7,726 nt of DNA, from contig JAATFS010000286.1 of the NCBI GenBank assembly GCA_015655035.1, forward strand, positions 1 to 7,726. The letters run 5' to 3'. The position numbers and the translations under genes are program-made. This stretch comes from Lysobacterales bacterium. GTDB lineage: Bacteria > Pseudomonadota > Gammaproteobacteria > Xanthomonadales > Xanthomonadaceae. This document shows positions 1-6,430 of the stretch, piece after piece. The notes below the pieces were generated by a model. The model was not told the origin of the DNA. It saw only the letters and a program-made list of their open reading frames with translations, and ran no database searches. Within the stretch, counting starts at the first letter, position 1. Each line of letters begins with the position of its first letter.

Positions 1-1033
1 CCTGGCGATCATCTACGGGGTGCCGCGGCTGCCGCTGCCGGGCGTCGGTGCGATTCCCTCGCCGCTGATCTGTATCGTGGTGCTCAGTGGTCTGTCGGCG
101 ATGCTGGGCCTGCCGTTGGCCACGCTGTCCGACCTGGGGCGGTTGCCCGAGTCGCTGCCGCACTGGCTGGGTCTGCCGGGGGTGCCATGGCAATGGGAAA
201 CACTGCGGATCATCGCGCTGCCGGCGCTGGCCATTGCGATGGTGGGGCTGCTGGAGTCGTTGATGACCGCGCGGGTTCTCGATGAGTTGACCGATACCCC
301 CAGCCCCAAGAACCGCGAGGCGGCGGGGTTGGGCGTCGCCAATATCGCCGCCAGCCTGTTCGGCGGCATCGCCGGTTGCGGAATGATCGGGCAGACCGTG
401 AGCAACGCGAAGTACGGCGGGCGCGGGCGCCTGTCGACGTTGTTCGCCGGGGTCTTGCTGCTGGTGCTGATGGTGCTGCTCAAGCCCTGGGTGGCGCAGG
501 TGCCGGTGATCGCGCTGGTGGCGATCATGGTCATGGTCAGCGTGGAGACGTTCGACTGGCGCAGCTTGCGGACGCTGGCCCGGCATCCGCGCCTGTCCAG
601 CGCGGTGATGCTGGCCACGGTGGCGGTCACGCTGGCCACCCACAACCTGGCGGCCGGTGTTGCGGTCGGCGTGCTGTGCAGTGGGGTGTTCTTCAGTGCG
701 AAGGTGTCGCGGCTGTTGCAGGTGCGCCATGAGGATCGCGCCGACGGCGTGCGCGTGTACCGGGTCAGCGGACAGGTGTTCTTCGCCTCGGCCGATGCCT
801 TCATCGATGCCTTCGATCCGGTCGGCCTGGCCGGCCGGCAGGTGGAGATCGCGTTGGCGCATGCCCAGCTGTGGGACATCACCGCAGTGGCGGCACTGGA
901 CAAAGTAGTCGCGCGGCTGCGTCATCATGGAGCCCGCGTGCGCGTGCATGGCCTGGATCGCAACAGCCGGAAGCTGCTGCGCCAGGCACGCCGGGAAAGC
1001 AACTGGGGCGAGGTCGGGCTCGAGGATATCTAG
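1..1033 (+). CDS. SulP-family inorganic anion transporter, C-terminal part (5' end outside window)
   Basis: This is an inner-membrane anion carrier of the SulP/SLC26 family (sulfate, bicarbonate or dicarboxylate types); the substrate cannot be told from sequence. The reading frame is already open at base 2 and ends at TAG 1031-1033, leaving about 343 residues, so the N-terminal membrane helices lie upstream. The visible part has several hydrophobic segments, then the family-typical stretch NREAAGLGVANIAASLFGG with the following GQTVSNAKYGGRGR. Another long hydrophobic run (LLLVLMVLLKPW onward) and two more membrane segments follow. The last 100 or so residues, from about base 745, form a cytoplasmic STAS domain (VRVYRVSGQVFFASADAF, then LWDITAVAALDKVV). 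The STAS loop lacks the Ser of the anti-sigma-antagonist motif, as is common in SulP proteins, so phosphoregulation of that type is unlikely. The GTG at base 20 is not the true start. Family is sure, substrate unknown. Confidence 0.93.
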   Translation, partial: LAIIYGVPRLPLPGVGAIPSPLICIVVLSGLSAMLGLPLATLSDLGRLPESLPHWLGLPGVPWQWETLRIIALPALAIAMVGLLESLMTARVLDELTDTPSPKNREAAGLGVANIAASLFGGIAGCGMIGQTVSNAKYGGRGRLSTLFAGVLLLVLMVLLKPWVAQVPVIALVAIMVMVSVETFDWRSLRTLARHPRLSSAVMLATVAVTLATHNLAAGVAVGVLCSGVFFSAKVSRLLQVRHEDRADGVRVYRVSGQVFFASADAFIDAFDPVGLAGRQVEIALAHAQLWDITAVAALDKVVARLRHHGARVRVHGLDRNSRKLLRQARRESNWGEVGLEDI

Positions 1034-1040
1034 CGCGGCT

Positions 1041-1058
1041 GCCGCCGCTTCCGGCGGC
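1041..1058 (+). terminator. GC-rich hairpin just after the SulP gene; possible terminator
   Basis: A perfect 7-bp stem (GCCGCCG / CGGCGGC) with a CTTC loop begins 7 nt after the SulP stop codon. Its position suits a transcription terminator. No T-run follows, so it is either a weak or non-canonical terminator or simply a 3'-end stabilising hairpin. Confidence 0.35.
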
Positions 1059-1099
1059 GCTGGCCTCGGCGAAGCAGGCGCATTCGCGATGGACGTGCC

Positions 1100-1139
1100 C
1101 GGGAACGGCACGGTATTGCGTCGGTAATCGGCCGGTAAC
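1100..1139 (+). promoter_or_regulatory. Four 11-bp-spaced direct repeats, candidate tandem PHO boxes (PhoB sites)
   Basis: Seven-base units start at 1100 (CGGGAAC), 1111 (CGGTATT), 1122 (CGGTAAT) and 1133 (CGGTAAC), each followed by a 4-base spacer, so the period is exactly 11 bp. PhoB sites in gammaproteobacteria have the same geometry, with units of the form CTGTNAT, N4, CTGTNAT. Here the units differ consistently by G for T at the second base. The best pair is 1122-1139. The element sits 45 nt before the start codon of the TonB receptor and PhoD phosphatase genes, a pair expected to respond to phosphate. Geometry and position are seen; PhoB binding is inferred. Confidence 0.55.
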
Positions 1140-1149
1140 AGAGCCTTTC

Positions 1150-1155
1150 CATCAT
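1150..1155 (+). promoter_or_regulatory. Possible -10 element for the receptor-phoD operon
   Basis: CATCAT matches the sigma-70 -10 consensus at 4 of 6 bases and begins 10 bp after the last 11-bp repeat. That is the spacing seen at PhoB-activated promoters, where the PHO box takes the place of the -35 box. It would put transcription initiation near 1161-1163, giving a leader of about 22 nt. The match itself is weak; support comes from its position. Confidence 0.3.
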
Positions 1156-1184
1156 GGGCGTTTCATCGGCACACGACACGCCAC

Positions 1185-3851
1185 ATGACCGATTTGTCTC
1201 GCCGCGTTCCGGCTTCGAGCATCCATCAGGTAGTTTCGAGGTCGCTGTTCTGCATCGGACTGGCCGGCACGGCGTCGGCGCTGGCCGACGAGGCCAATAC
1301 GCTCGACACGGTTCGGGTGATCGCCCCGCACGAGGTCATCGACCAGAAGAAGAATTCCGGCGTGGTCAAGGACGCGGTGATCTACGACGAGAAGGACAGC
1401 TATGGCGACGAGACGCTGGCCGAAAGCCTGATGGCGGCGCCGGGCATCAGTGCGGTGGAGGACGCCGGCGAGCCGCGCTTCGTCACCATCCGTGGCGTGC
1501 AGCCCAATCTTAATTACACCACGATCGACGGGATCGCCATTGCCAGCGTCGGCAGCAGCGGCTCGGGCGAGCGCATGAACAACCTGCAGCTGATTCCCAG
1601 CGACATCGGCACGCGGACCGATATCTACAAGACCTTCAGCGCGCGACAGGCGCCCGACGCGATCGGCGGCGTGATCGACATCATCAGCCGCAGCGCGTTC
1701 GACCGCGCCGGCCGTTATCTGTTCGCCGATGTCGCAGGCATCTACTCCACCGCCGAGACCGACGTAGCGCGCAGCGCGGGTGGCGATCACAAGACCCTGG
1801 GCCACTACGGCAAGAGCGCGAAGCTGGTGTTCTCCGACCGCTTCGGCGCGGACGAGCAGTTCGGCATCGTCGCGGTGGCGCGCTACCAGCAGCGTTCGCG
1901 CAACAGCATCAAGCGCTGGGTGGAATCGAACTATTATTTCGACGACGCCGGCAACTACCTGACCGATGGCAGCAGCGCGCCGACCGACTACGCGAACTGG
2001 AATGGCCTGCGCGCGCCGGGAAATTTCAGTACCGGCACCTACACCAACTACATCACCAGCTTCGGCGGCTCGGTGAAGCTGGAATGGAAGCCGGCGGACG
2101 AACCTTTCTATGCGTCGCTGCTGCTGTACTCGTACCGGTTCTACGAGAACTCGACGATGAACAAGACCGACCTGTATTCGAATGCGAAGTTCGACATCCA
2201 GGATCAGACCGCCGGCGGCGGCGCCACCCGGATCAACAGCCTTTACGTCAAGAATCGGCACGACCGCTGGGATCGCAACAATCGCGGCGCGATCGCCAGT
2301 TTCAGCTGGGACGTGGGCGATCTGTCGAAGCTGACGCTACGCGCCGGGCATACCGAGGAGACCTTCGACAACACCCAGGTGTATTGGGGCGTGCGCGCGT
2401 ACCCGACCGGGCTGTCTGTCGACTATGCCAACGATGGGCATGGGTTTCCCAATGCGATCGCCGTTTCCGATCCCGCGCTGCTGCTGGGATCCAGCTACAA
2501 GCTCAACCCGGCCCAGGCTTACATTTCGCCGCGACAGGCCAAGGAGCGCGTCGACAACCTGAGGCTGGACTTCACCTACAACGTCGACGCCGACGCTCGT
2601 GGTTTCGGCTTTGCCACCGGTGCGGAATACCGCCATCTGAACATTGGCCAGAACATCGATTTCAGCTATTTCAAGACCAGCTCCATCGTCAACGAGTATC
2701 TGTATCCAGGCTCGACCCGCATTGGTGCGGTGGAGGGGTTCCCGCTGATCGACAATGCCGCGCTCAGCGCCGGGCTGGTGCCAGGCCTGGACGGCAACGA
2801 TGCGGCGTATCCCAACGCCGACTACAGCAGCGACTACAAGTACGTCGAGGACGTCGCTGATGCTTACTTCTCGGCACAGTACGCCTGGGAAAACCTATTG
2901 CTGATCGGTGGCGTGCGCTACGACCATACCGCATTCGATGCGTTCAGCCCGCACAGCGATGATGGCGGCACCACCTACACCTCCGCATTCGAAAAAACCT
3001 CCGGCGGCTACAGCAATTTCCTGCCGTCGCTGAACGCGGTGATCAAGCTCGGCGAGGATCAGCGCCTGCGATTTTCGGCCAGCCAGACGCTGGGCCGGCC
3101 CACGCCGGGCAACGTCGCCCAGGCAAGCAGCACGAGTTGCGCCGAGGACGACGATGGCGGTGGCTATTGTACGATCCGGCAGGGAAATGCCGCCTTGAAG
3201 CCGCGCACGTCCACCAACCTGGACCTGGCCTGGGACCTGTATTTCAACGGCAACAACGGCATCGTGTCGGTGGCGCTGTTCGACAAGGTGATCAAGGACG
3301 ACATCTACACGCTGACGACGTATACGGACATCGATGACGTCACCTACCGGGTGACCCAGCCGATGAATACCGAAAAATCCAAGCTGCGCGGCATCGAGCT
3401 GGCCATCGCCAATCGCAGCCTGCGCTGGGGCCGGCAACGCTTCGACATGTACTTCAACGCCACCCGCCTGGACGGCGAAACCCGCTACAGGACCAGCGAC
3501 GGCGATGCCCGCCAGCTCGATCGCCTGCTGTACCAGCCCGACTGGTCGCTCAATGGCTCGGTGATCTGGCGCATGCCCTGGCGCGATGCGCAGCTGCGGG
3601 TGTCGGGCAACTACCGCGGCAGGATGCTCGTCGATTTCGGCGATACGCCGTGGCTGGATTCGTACTACGACCCTTACACCACCTTCAACCTCGGGTTCAG
3701 CCACCGGCTCGCCAAGCACGTGACGCTGAAGTACGAGTTGAAGAACTTCCTGAACCAGCAACCGACCTACAGCGCGGGGCCGGGCGGCAGATACCGCACC
3801 GAGATCGACGACTACGGCCGCTTCTTCTACTTCCATATCATCTATAACTGA
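1185..3851 (+). CDS. TonB-dependent outer-membrane receptor, likely for an organophosphate
   Basis: An outer-membrane active transporter of 888 residues, a normal full length for the large receptors of Xanthomonas and Caulobacter type. A signal peptide spans residues 1-34 (hydrophobic core LFCIGLAGTASALA, cleavage before DE). A TonB-box-like stretch follows at about 40-46 (LDTVRVIA). The plug domain covers roughly 60-170, with APGISAVEDAGEPRFVTIRGV and the closing QAPDAIGGVIDIISR. The rest is a 22-strand beta-barrel, including the conserved GNAALKP...TNLDLAWDLYF repeat-like motif near 665-690. The ATG at 1185 is the only start available between the in-frame TAA at 1125 and the signal peptide, yet no Shine-Dalgarno is evident. 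The protein ends in YN instead of the usual terminal Phe/Trp. The phoD gene follows 10 nt downstream, so the ligand is probably a phosphate ester or phosphodiester. The ligand is inferred from context only. Confidence 0.93.
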   Translation: MTDLSRRVPASSIHQVVSRSLFCIGLAGTASALADEANTLDTVRVIAPHEVIDQKKNSGVVKDAVIYDEKDSYGDETLAESLMAAPGISAVEDAGEPRFVTIRGVQPNLNYTTIDGIAIASVGSSGSGERMNNLQLIPSDIGTRTDIYKTFSARQAPDAIGGVIDIISRSAFDRAGRYLFADVAGIYSTAETDVARSAGGDHKTLGHYGKSAKLVFSDRFGADEQFGIVAVARYQQRSRNSIKRWVESNYYFDDAGNYLTDGSSAPTDYANWNGLRAPGNFSTGTYTNYITSFGGSVKLEWKPADEPFYASLLLYSYRFYENSTMNKTDLYSNAKFDIQDQTAGGGATRINSLYVKNRHDRWDRNNRGAIASFSWDVGDLSKLTLRAGHTEETFDNTQVYWGVRAYPTGLSVDYANDGHGFPNAIAVSDPALLLGSSYKLNPAQAYISPRQAKERVDNLRLDFTYNVDADARGFGFATGAEYRHLNIGQNIDFSYFKTSSIVNEYLYPGSTRIGAVEGFPLIDNAALSAGLVPGLDGNDAAYPNADYSSDYKYVEDVADAYFSAQYAWENLLLIGGVRYDHTAFDAFSPHSDDGGTTYTSAFEKTSGGYSNFLPSLNAVIKLGEDQRLRFSASQTLGRPTPGNVAQASSTSCAEDDDGGGYCTIRQGNAALKPRTSTNLDLAWDLYFNGNNGIVSVALFDKVIKDDIYTLTTYTDIDDVTYRVTQPMNTEKSKLRGIELAIANRSLRWGRQRFDMYFNATRLDGETRYRTSDGDARQLDRLLYQPDWSLNGSVIWRMPWRDAQLRVSGNYRGRMLVDFGDTPWLDSYYDPYTTFNLGFSHRLAKHVTLKYELKNFLNQQPTYSAGPGGRYRTEIDDYGRFFYFHIIYN

Positions 3852-3856
3852 GAGGG
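3851..3856 (+). promoter_or_regulatory. Ribosome binding site of phoD
   Basis: AGAGGG begins on the last base of the receptor's TGA stop codon and ends 5 nt before the phoD ATG at 3862. This close packing supports cotranscription and possible translational coupling, and it fixes the phoD start. Confidence 0.7.
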
Positions 3857-3861
3857 CTGGC

Positions 3862-5460
3862 ATGAGCGGAATCGACCGCAGGCGATTCATCGTTCTTTCC
3901 GGCCTCGCAGGACTTGGGGCGTGGATGCGCTCGGCCTCGGTGCTGGCGGTCGAGACCGATGCCCAGGCGTTGAGCCCGCGCAATCTGCTGAGGTCGCCGC
4001 GGTTCGCGCAGACGCCTTTCACGCTGGGCGTGGCGTCGGGCGATCCCGCGCCCGACGGCGTGGTGCTGTGGACGCGGTTGGCGACCGAGCCATTGGAATT
4101 TGGCGGCGGCATGCCCGCTCAGCCCATTGTCGTGAACTGGGAACTCGCCGATGACGAGGCGTTTGGCCGGGTGCTGCGTCGTGGCTCGGCGCTTGCGCAT
4201 CCGGAGCTGGGGCATTCAGTGCACGTCGAGCTGGAAGGGCTGGCGCCGGGAAGGCCGTATTGGTATCGCTTCAATGTCGCCGGATACGCCACGGTCATCG
4301 CACGGACCTGCACGCTGCCGGGGGAGGATGCGGATCTGGAGCGTGTTCGCTTCGCGGTGGCCGGCTGCCAGCAGTACGAGGAGGGCTACTACACGGCGTG
4401 GCGACGCATCGCCGAGGAGCCGCTGGATTTCGTCTTCCATTACGGCGACTACATCTACGAGGGCGCCGCCAACACCTCTCCGCACCGCAAGGTGAACGGG
4501 CAGCCCTTCGTCAACCTGCGCAACCACGTCGGCCCGCAGATCTACACGCTGGACGATTACCGGCGCCGCTATGCGCAATACAAGACCGATGCCGATCTGC
4601 AGGCAGCGCATGCAGCGATGCCCTGGTTCGTCACCTTCGACGATCATGAGGTGGACAACAACTGGGCGGCCGGCGAGGACCAGGATGGCACGCCCAGTGC
4701 CGTGTTCCTGCTGCGCCGTGCTCAGGCGTTCCAGGCGTATTACGAGAACATGCCGTTACGGCGCAGCGCATTTCCGCGCAATGGCCATCTCCAGCTGTAC
4801 CGGCGTGCACGCCTGGGCAGGCTGATGGACCTGCATCTGCTGGATACCCGCCAATACCGCAGCAAGCAGGTCGATATGCGCAACCGGGAGGAAGTGCAAT
4901 CGCCTGCGCGCAGCATCACCGGTGCCGCGCAGGAGCGCTGGTTGTTCGATGGGCTGGCCGATGCCACGCCGCGTTGGCAGGTGGTCGCCCATCAGGTGTC
5001 GCTGGGCAACTATGCGCGGGAGAAGGGCGATGCGGTGGTGACTTCCGATGATCAGTGGTCGGGGTATCTGGCCAGTCGCCGTCGCTTGCTCGAGCATATC
5101 CAGCAGGTGGGGTTCAAGAACGTGGTGACGGTCTGCGGCGATGCCCACCGGCACTATGCCGGCGACCTGGTGCAGGACAATGCCGATTCGGGGGTGATAT
5201 CCAGCGAGTTTCTCGCCACCTCGATCAGCTCCGGCGCCGATGGTCTTGGTATCGATGCCGAGGCCCGCAGCACGTTGGCGCACAGCCCGTACCTGAAAGC
5301 CACCACGGACAGGCGCGGGTATGTGGTGTGCAGCGTGGATCGCGACAGCTGCATTGGTGACATGAAGATCCTCGACCGGGTGATGGTGCCGGACGGCAAG
5401 CTCGAGAGCTTTGCCCGGTTCGCGATCGAGCACGGCAATCCCGGGTTGCAGCAGGCCTGA
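3862..5460 (+). CDS. phoD: PhoD-family alkaline phosphatase/phosphodiesterase, Tat-exported
   Basis: A 532-residue secreted phosphatase of the PhoD family, whose members hydrolyse phosphomonoesters and phosphodiesters with an iron-calcium centre. A twin-arginine signal leads the protein: DRRRFIVLSGLAGLGAW, with Arg6-Arg7-Arg8-Phe9. Tat export fits a cofactor-loaded enzyme. An N-terminal beta-sandwich begins at FTLGVASGDPAPDGVVLWTRL. The catalytic domain then shows, in order, AGCQ (Cys169), HYGDYIYEG (Asp196, Tyr199), FDDHEVDNNW (Asp260, Asp261, His262, Asn266) and CGDAHRHYAGD (Asp427, His429, His431). These are the expected metal and substrate motifs, so the enzyme looks active. Length is usual for the family and no frameshift is seen. 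It is the second gene of an operon with the TonB receptor, which suggests that the receptor feeds it substrate or recovers its products. Phosphate-starvation control is inferred from the upstream repeats. Confidence 0.94.
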   Translation: MSGIDRRRFIVLSGLAGLGAWMRSASVLAVETDAQALSPRNLLRSPRFAQTPFTLGVASGDPAPDGVVLWTRLATEPLEFGGGMPAQPIVVNWELADDEAFGRVLRRGSALAHPELGHSVHVELEGLAPGRPYWYRFNVAGYATVIARTCTLPGEDADLERVRFAVAGCQQYEEGYYTAWRRIAEEPLDFVFHYGDYIYEGAANTSPHRKVNGQPFVNLRNHVGPQIYTLDDYRRRYAQYKTDADLQAAHAAMPWFVTFDDHEVDNNWAAGEDQDGTPSAVFLLRRAQAFQAYYENMPLRRSAFPRNGHLQLYRRARLGRLMDLHLLDTRQYRSKQVDMRNREEVQSPARSITGAAQERWLFDGLADATPRWQVVAHQVSLGNYAREKGDAVVTSDDQWSGYLASRRRLLEHIQQVGFKNVVTVCGDAHRHYAGDLVQDNADSGVISSEFLATSISSGADGLGIDAEARSTLAHSPYLKATTDRRGYVVCSVDRDSCIGDMKILDRVMVPDGKLESFARFAIEHGNPGLQQA

Positions 5461-5479
5461 GTAGGCCGGCGCCGGGTGT

Positions 5480-6271
5480 TCACTTGATGATCGGGTCCAG
5501 GCCGCTGTCCTTGATCGCGGCGGTGGCGGCCGGTGTGGCCAGGAACTGCAGGAATTGCAGCGCCTGCCGGGGGTGCTTGCTGCCGGCCACGACGCCGGCC
5601 GAGTACATCGTCATCTGCTGCGCCTGCGCCGGGATCAGCCCGATGATGTCGATGCCCCGTATCGGCTTGAGTTCGCTCAGTTGCTGAAAGCCGATCTGGG
5701 CCTGGCCGCGCGCGACCACTTCGCCTACCGGTTCGGCAGGGATCATCCGGCTCTTGGCCTGGAGGCGGTCGGCGATGTGCATCCGCTCGAACAACGTCTG
5801 CGACAGATAGACGCCGCTGGCACTGTCGGAATAGGCAATGCTTTTGGCGTCGAGCAGGGTCTGCCTGAAGACCTGCATGTTGCTGATGTCCGGATGCGCC
5901 GCGCCGTGGCGTACCGCCATGGCGATGTAGGACTTGCCCAGATCCCTGCGCGTGCCCGGATCGATCTGGCCGTTGCGGATCAGCTTGTCCAGGGCGCTAC
6001 CGACCATCAGCACCACGTCGGCTGGTTCGCCGCGCGCCAGCCGGTTTGGAATGGCTTGCGGGGTCTGGCCCATCGACGGGGCCGCTTCGCCCTGCAAGGC
6101 GACGTGCTCGCGCTGTTCGTAGATCGGCGCGATGGCCTTGAAGGCGCCCATGCTGCCGCCGGAACTCAGCACCACCAGCCGGACCGGGCCGGTGCCAGCC
6201 GTGGCGGGGAGGCACGCCACGGGAATCAAGGCAATGACGGCACTCAGCAGATACGGCAGTAATCGCTTCAT
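5480..6271 (-). CDS. ModA-like periplasmic substrate-binding protein (orphan)
   Basis: A 263-residue type-2 periplasmic binding protein of the ModA-like group (molybdate-type, SBP_bac_11-like). Residues 1-25 form a Sec signal peptide (MKRLLPYLLSAVIALIPVACLPATA). The mature protein opens with RLVVLSSGGSMGAFKAIAPIYE, comparable to the first oxyanion-binding loop of ModA. It continues with GEPADVVLMVGSALDKL (about 81-97), DSASGVYLSQTLFERM (149-164) and QAQIGFQQLSEL (190-201), all in the usual ModA order. Ligand residues differ enough that molybdate should not be assumed; another oxyanion or organic anion is possible. Cys20 does not sit in a good lipobox, so it is probably a soluble protein. No permease or ATPase gene adjoins it. 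The start at 6271 has a GAGGT Shine-Dalgarno (6280-6284 on the complement), 8 nt upstream. It converges on phoD with only 19 nt between stop codons. Confidence 0.85.
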   Translation of the reverse strand: MKRLLPYLLSAVIALIPVACLPATAGTGPVRLVVLSSGGSMGAFKAIAPIYEQREHVALQGEAAPSMGQTPQAIPNRLARGEPADVVLMVGSALDKLIRNGQIDPGTRRDLGKSYIAMAVRHGAAHPDISNMQVFRQTLLDAKSIAYSDSASGVYLSQTLFERMHIADRLQAKSRMIPAEPVGEVVARGQAQIGFQQLSELKPIRGIDIIGLIPAQAQQMTMYSAGVVAGSKHPRQALQFLQFLATPAATAAIKDSGLDPIIK

Positions 6272-6323
6272 GGCGGAAGACCTCGCAGGACCGCCGCTAG
6301 TATGGGACTACCCGATGTAAAGC

Positions 6324-6339
6324 CGGCGCCAAGGCGCCG
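6324..6339. repeat. Perfect 16-bp palindrome in the divergent promoter region
   Basis: CGGCGCC-AA-GGCGCCG forms perfect 7-bp inverted arms around a 2-bp centre. The centre is too small for a stable hairpin loop without opening inner pairs, so a dimeric regulator's operator is as likely as RNA structure. It lies 53 bp upstream of the binding-protein start and 91 bp upstream of yqjG, where it could control either gene. No regulator gene is adjacent. Confidence 0.35.
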
Positions 6340-6419
6340 TTGGCCATGTAGCGCGGGTAGGCATAGATCACACCGTGTCCGGCAGGTTTTTCCTAGACTT
6401 GCGTCCAGTACACGACTAC

Positions 6420-6424
6420 GGGAG
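6420..6424 (+). promoter_or_regulatory. Ribosome binding site of yqjG
   Basis: GGGAG lies 6 nt before the ATG at 6431 and decides that start over the open frame that extends further upstream to 6302. Residue numbering from this ATG places the catalytic Cys at 63, the same number as in E. coli YqjG. Confidence 0.7.
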
Positions 6425-6430
6425 AACAGC

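Larger units (their letters stand above)
6272..6430. promoter_or_regulatory. Divergent intergenic region between the binding-protein gene and yqjG
   Basis: These 159 bp must hold the promoters for both divergent genes. For yqjG, TAGACT at 6394-6399 is a 4-of-6 match to a -10 box, with no convincing -35 at the proper distance. For the minus-strand gene, TTTACA (complement of 6315-6320) resembles a -35, but no well-spaced -10 accompanies it. No 11-bp repeat like the one before the receptor gene is seen here. Promoter placement is therefore uncertain. Confidence 0.35.

Noticed and set aside
1100..1139. Reading the 11-bp repeats as replication iterons or a CRISPR remnant
   Set aside because: The units are too short for CRISPR, and no replication gene is nearby. 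The 7+4 geometry and position before a phosphatase operon fit a PhoB site better.
1152..2261. Long open frame on the minus strand opposite the TonB receptor
   Set aside because: It is an antisense shadow of a GC-rich gene. Its product has no recognisable domain, and the plus-strand frame encodes an unmistakable receptor.
2895..4112. Long minus-strand open frame spanning the receptor end and phoD start
   Set aside because: It crosses the junction of two well-supported plus-strand genes, is low-complexity in Arg, Ala and Val, and shows no family motif.
5466..5475. CCGGCGCCGG palindrome between the phoD and binding-protein stop codons as a terminator
   Set aside because: It is self-complementary with no loop and no T-run, and such short GC palindromes are expected in this composition.
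6212..6226. Lipoprotein signal in the binding protein (Cys20)
   Set aside because: The residue three before Cys is Pro, not Leu/Val/Ile, and a good ordinary signal-peptidase site (ATA before Gly-Thr) follows it.
5555..6262. Plus-strand open frame opposite the binding-protein gene
   Set aside because: It mirrors the codon pattern of the minus-strand gene, which has a signal peptide, a ribosome site and ModA-like motifs.
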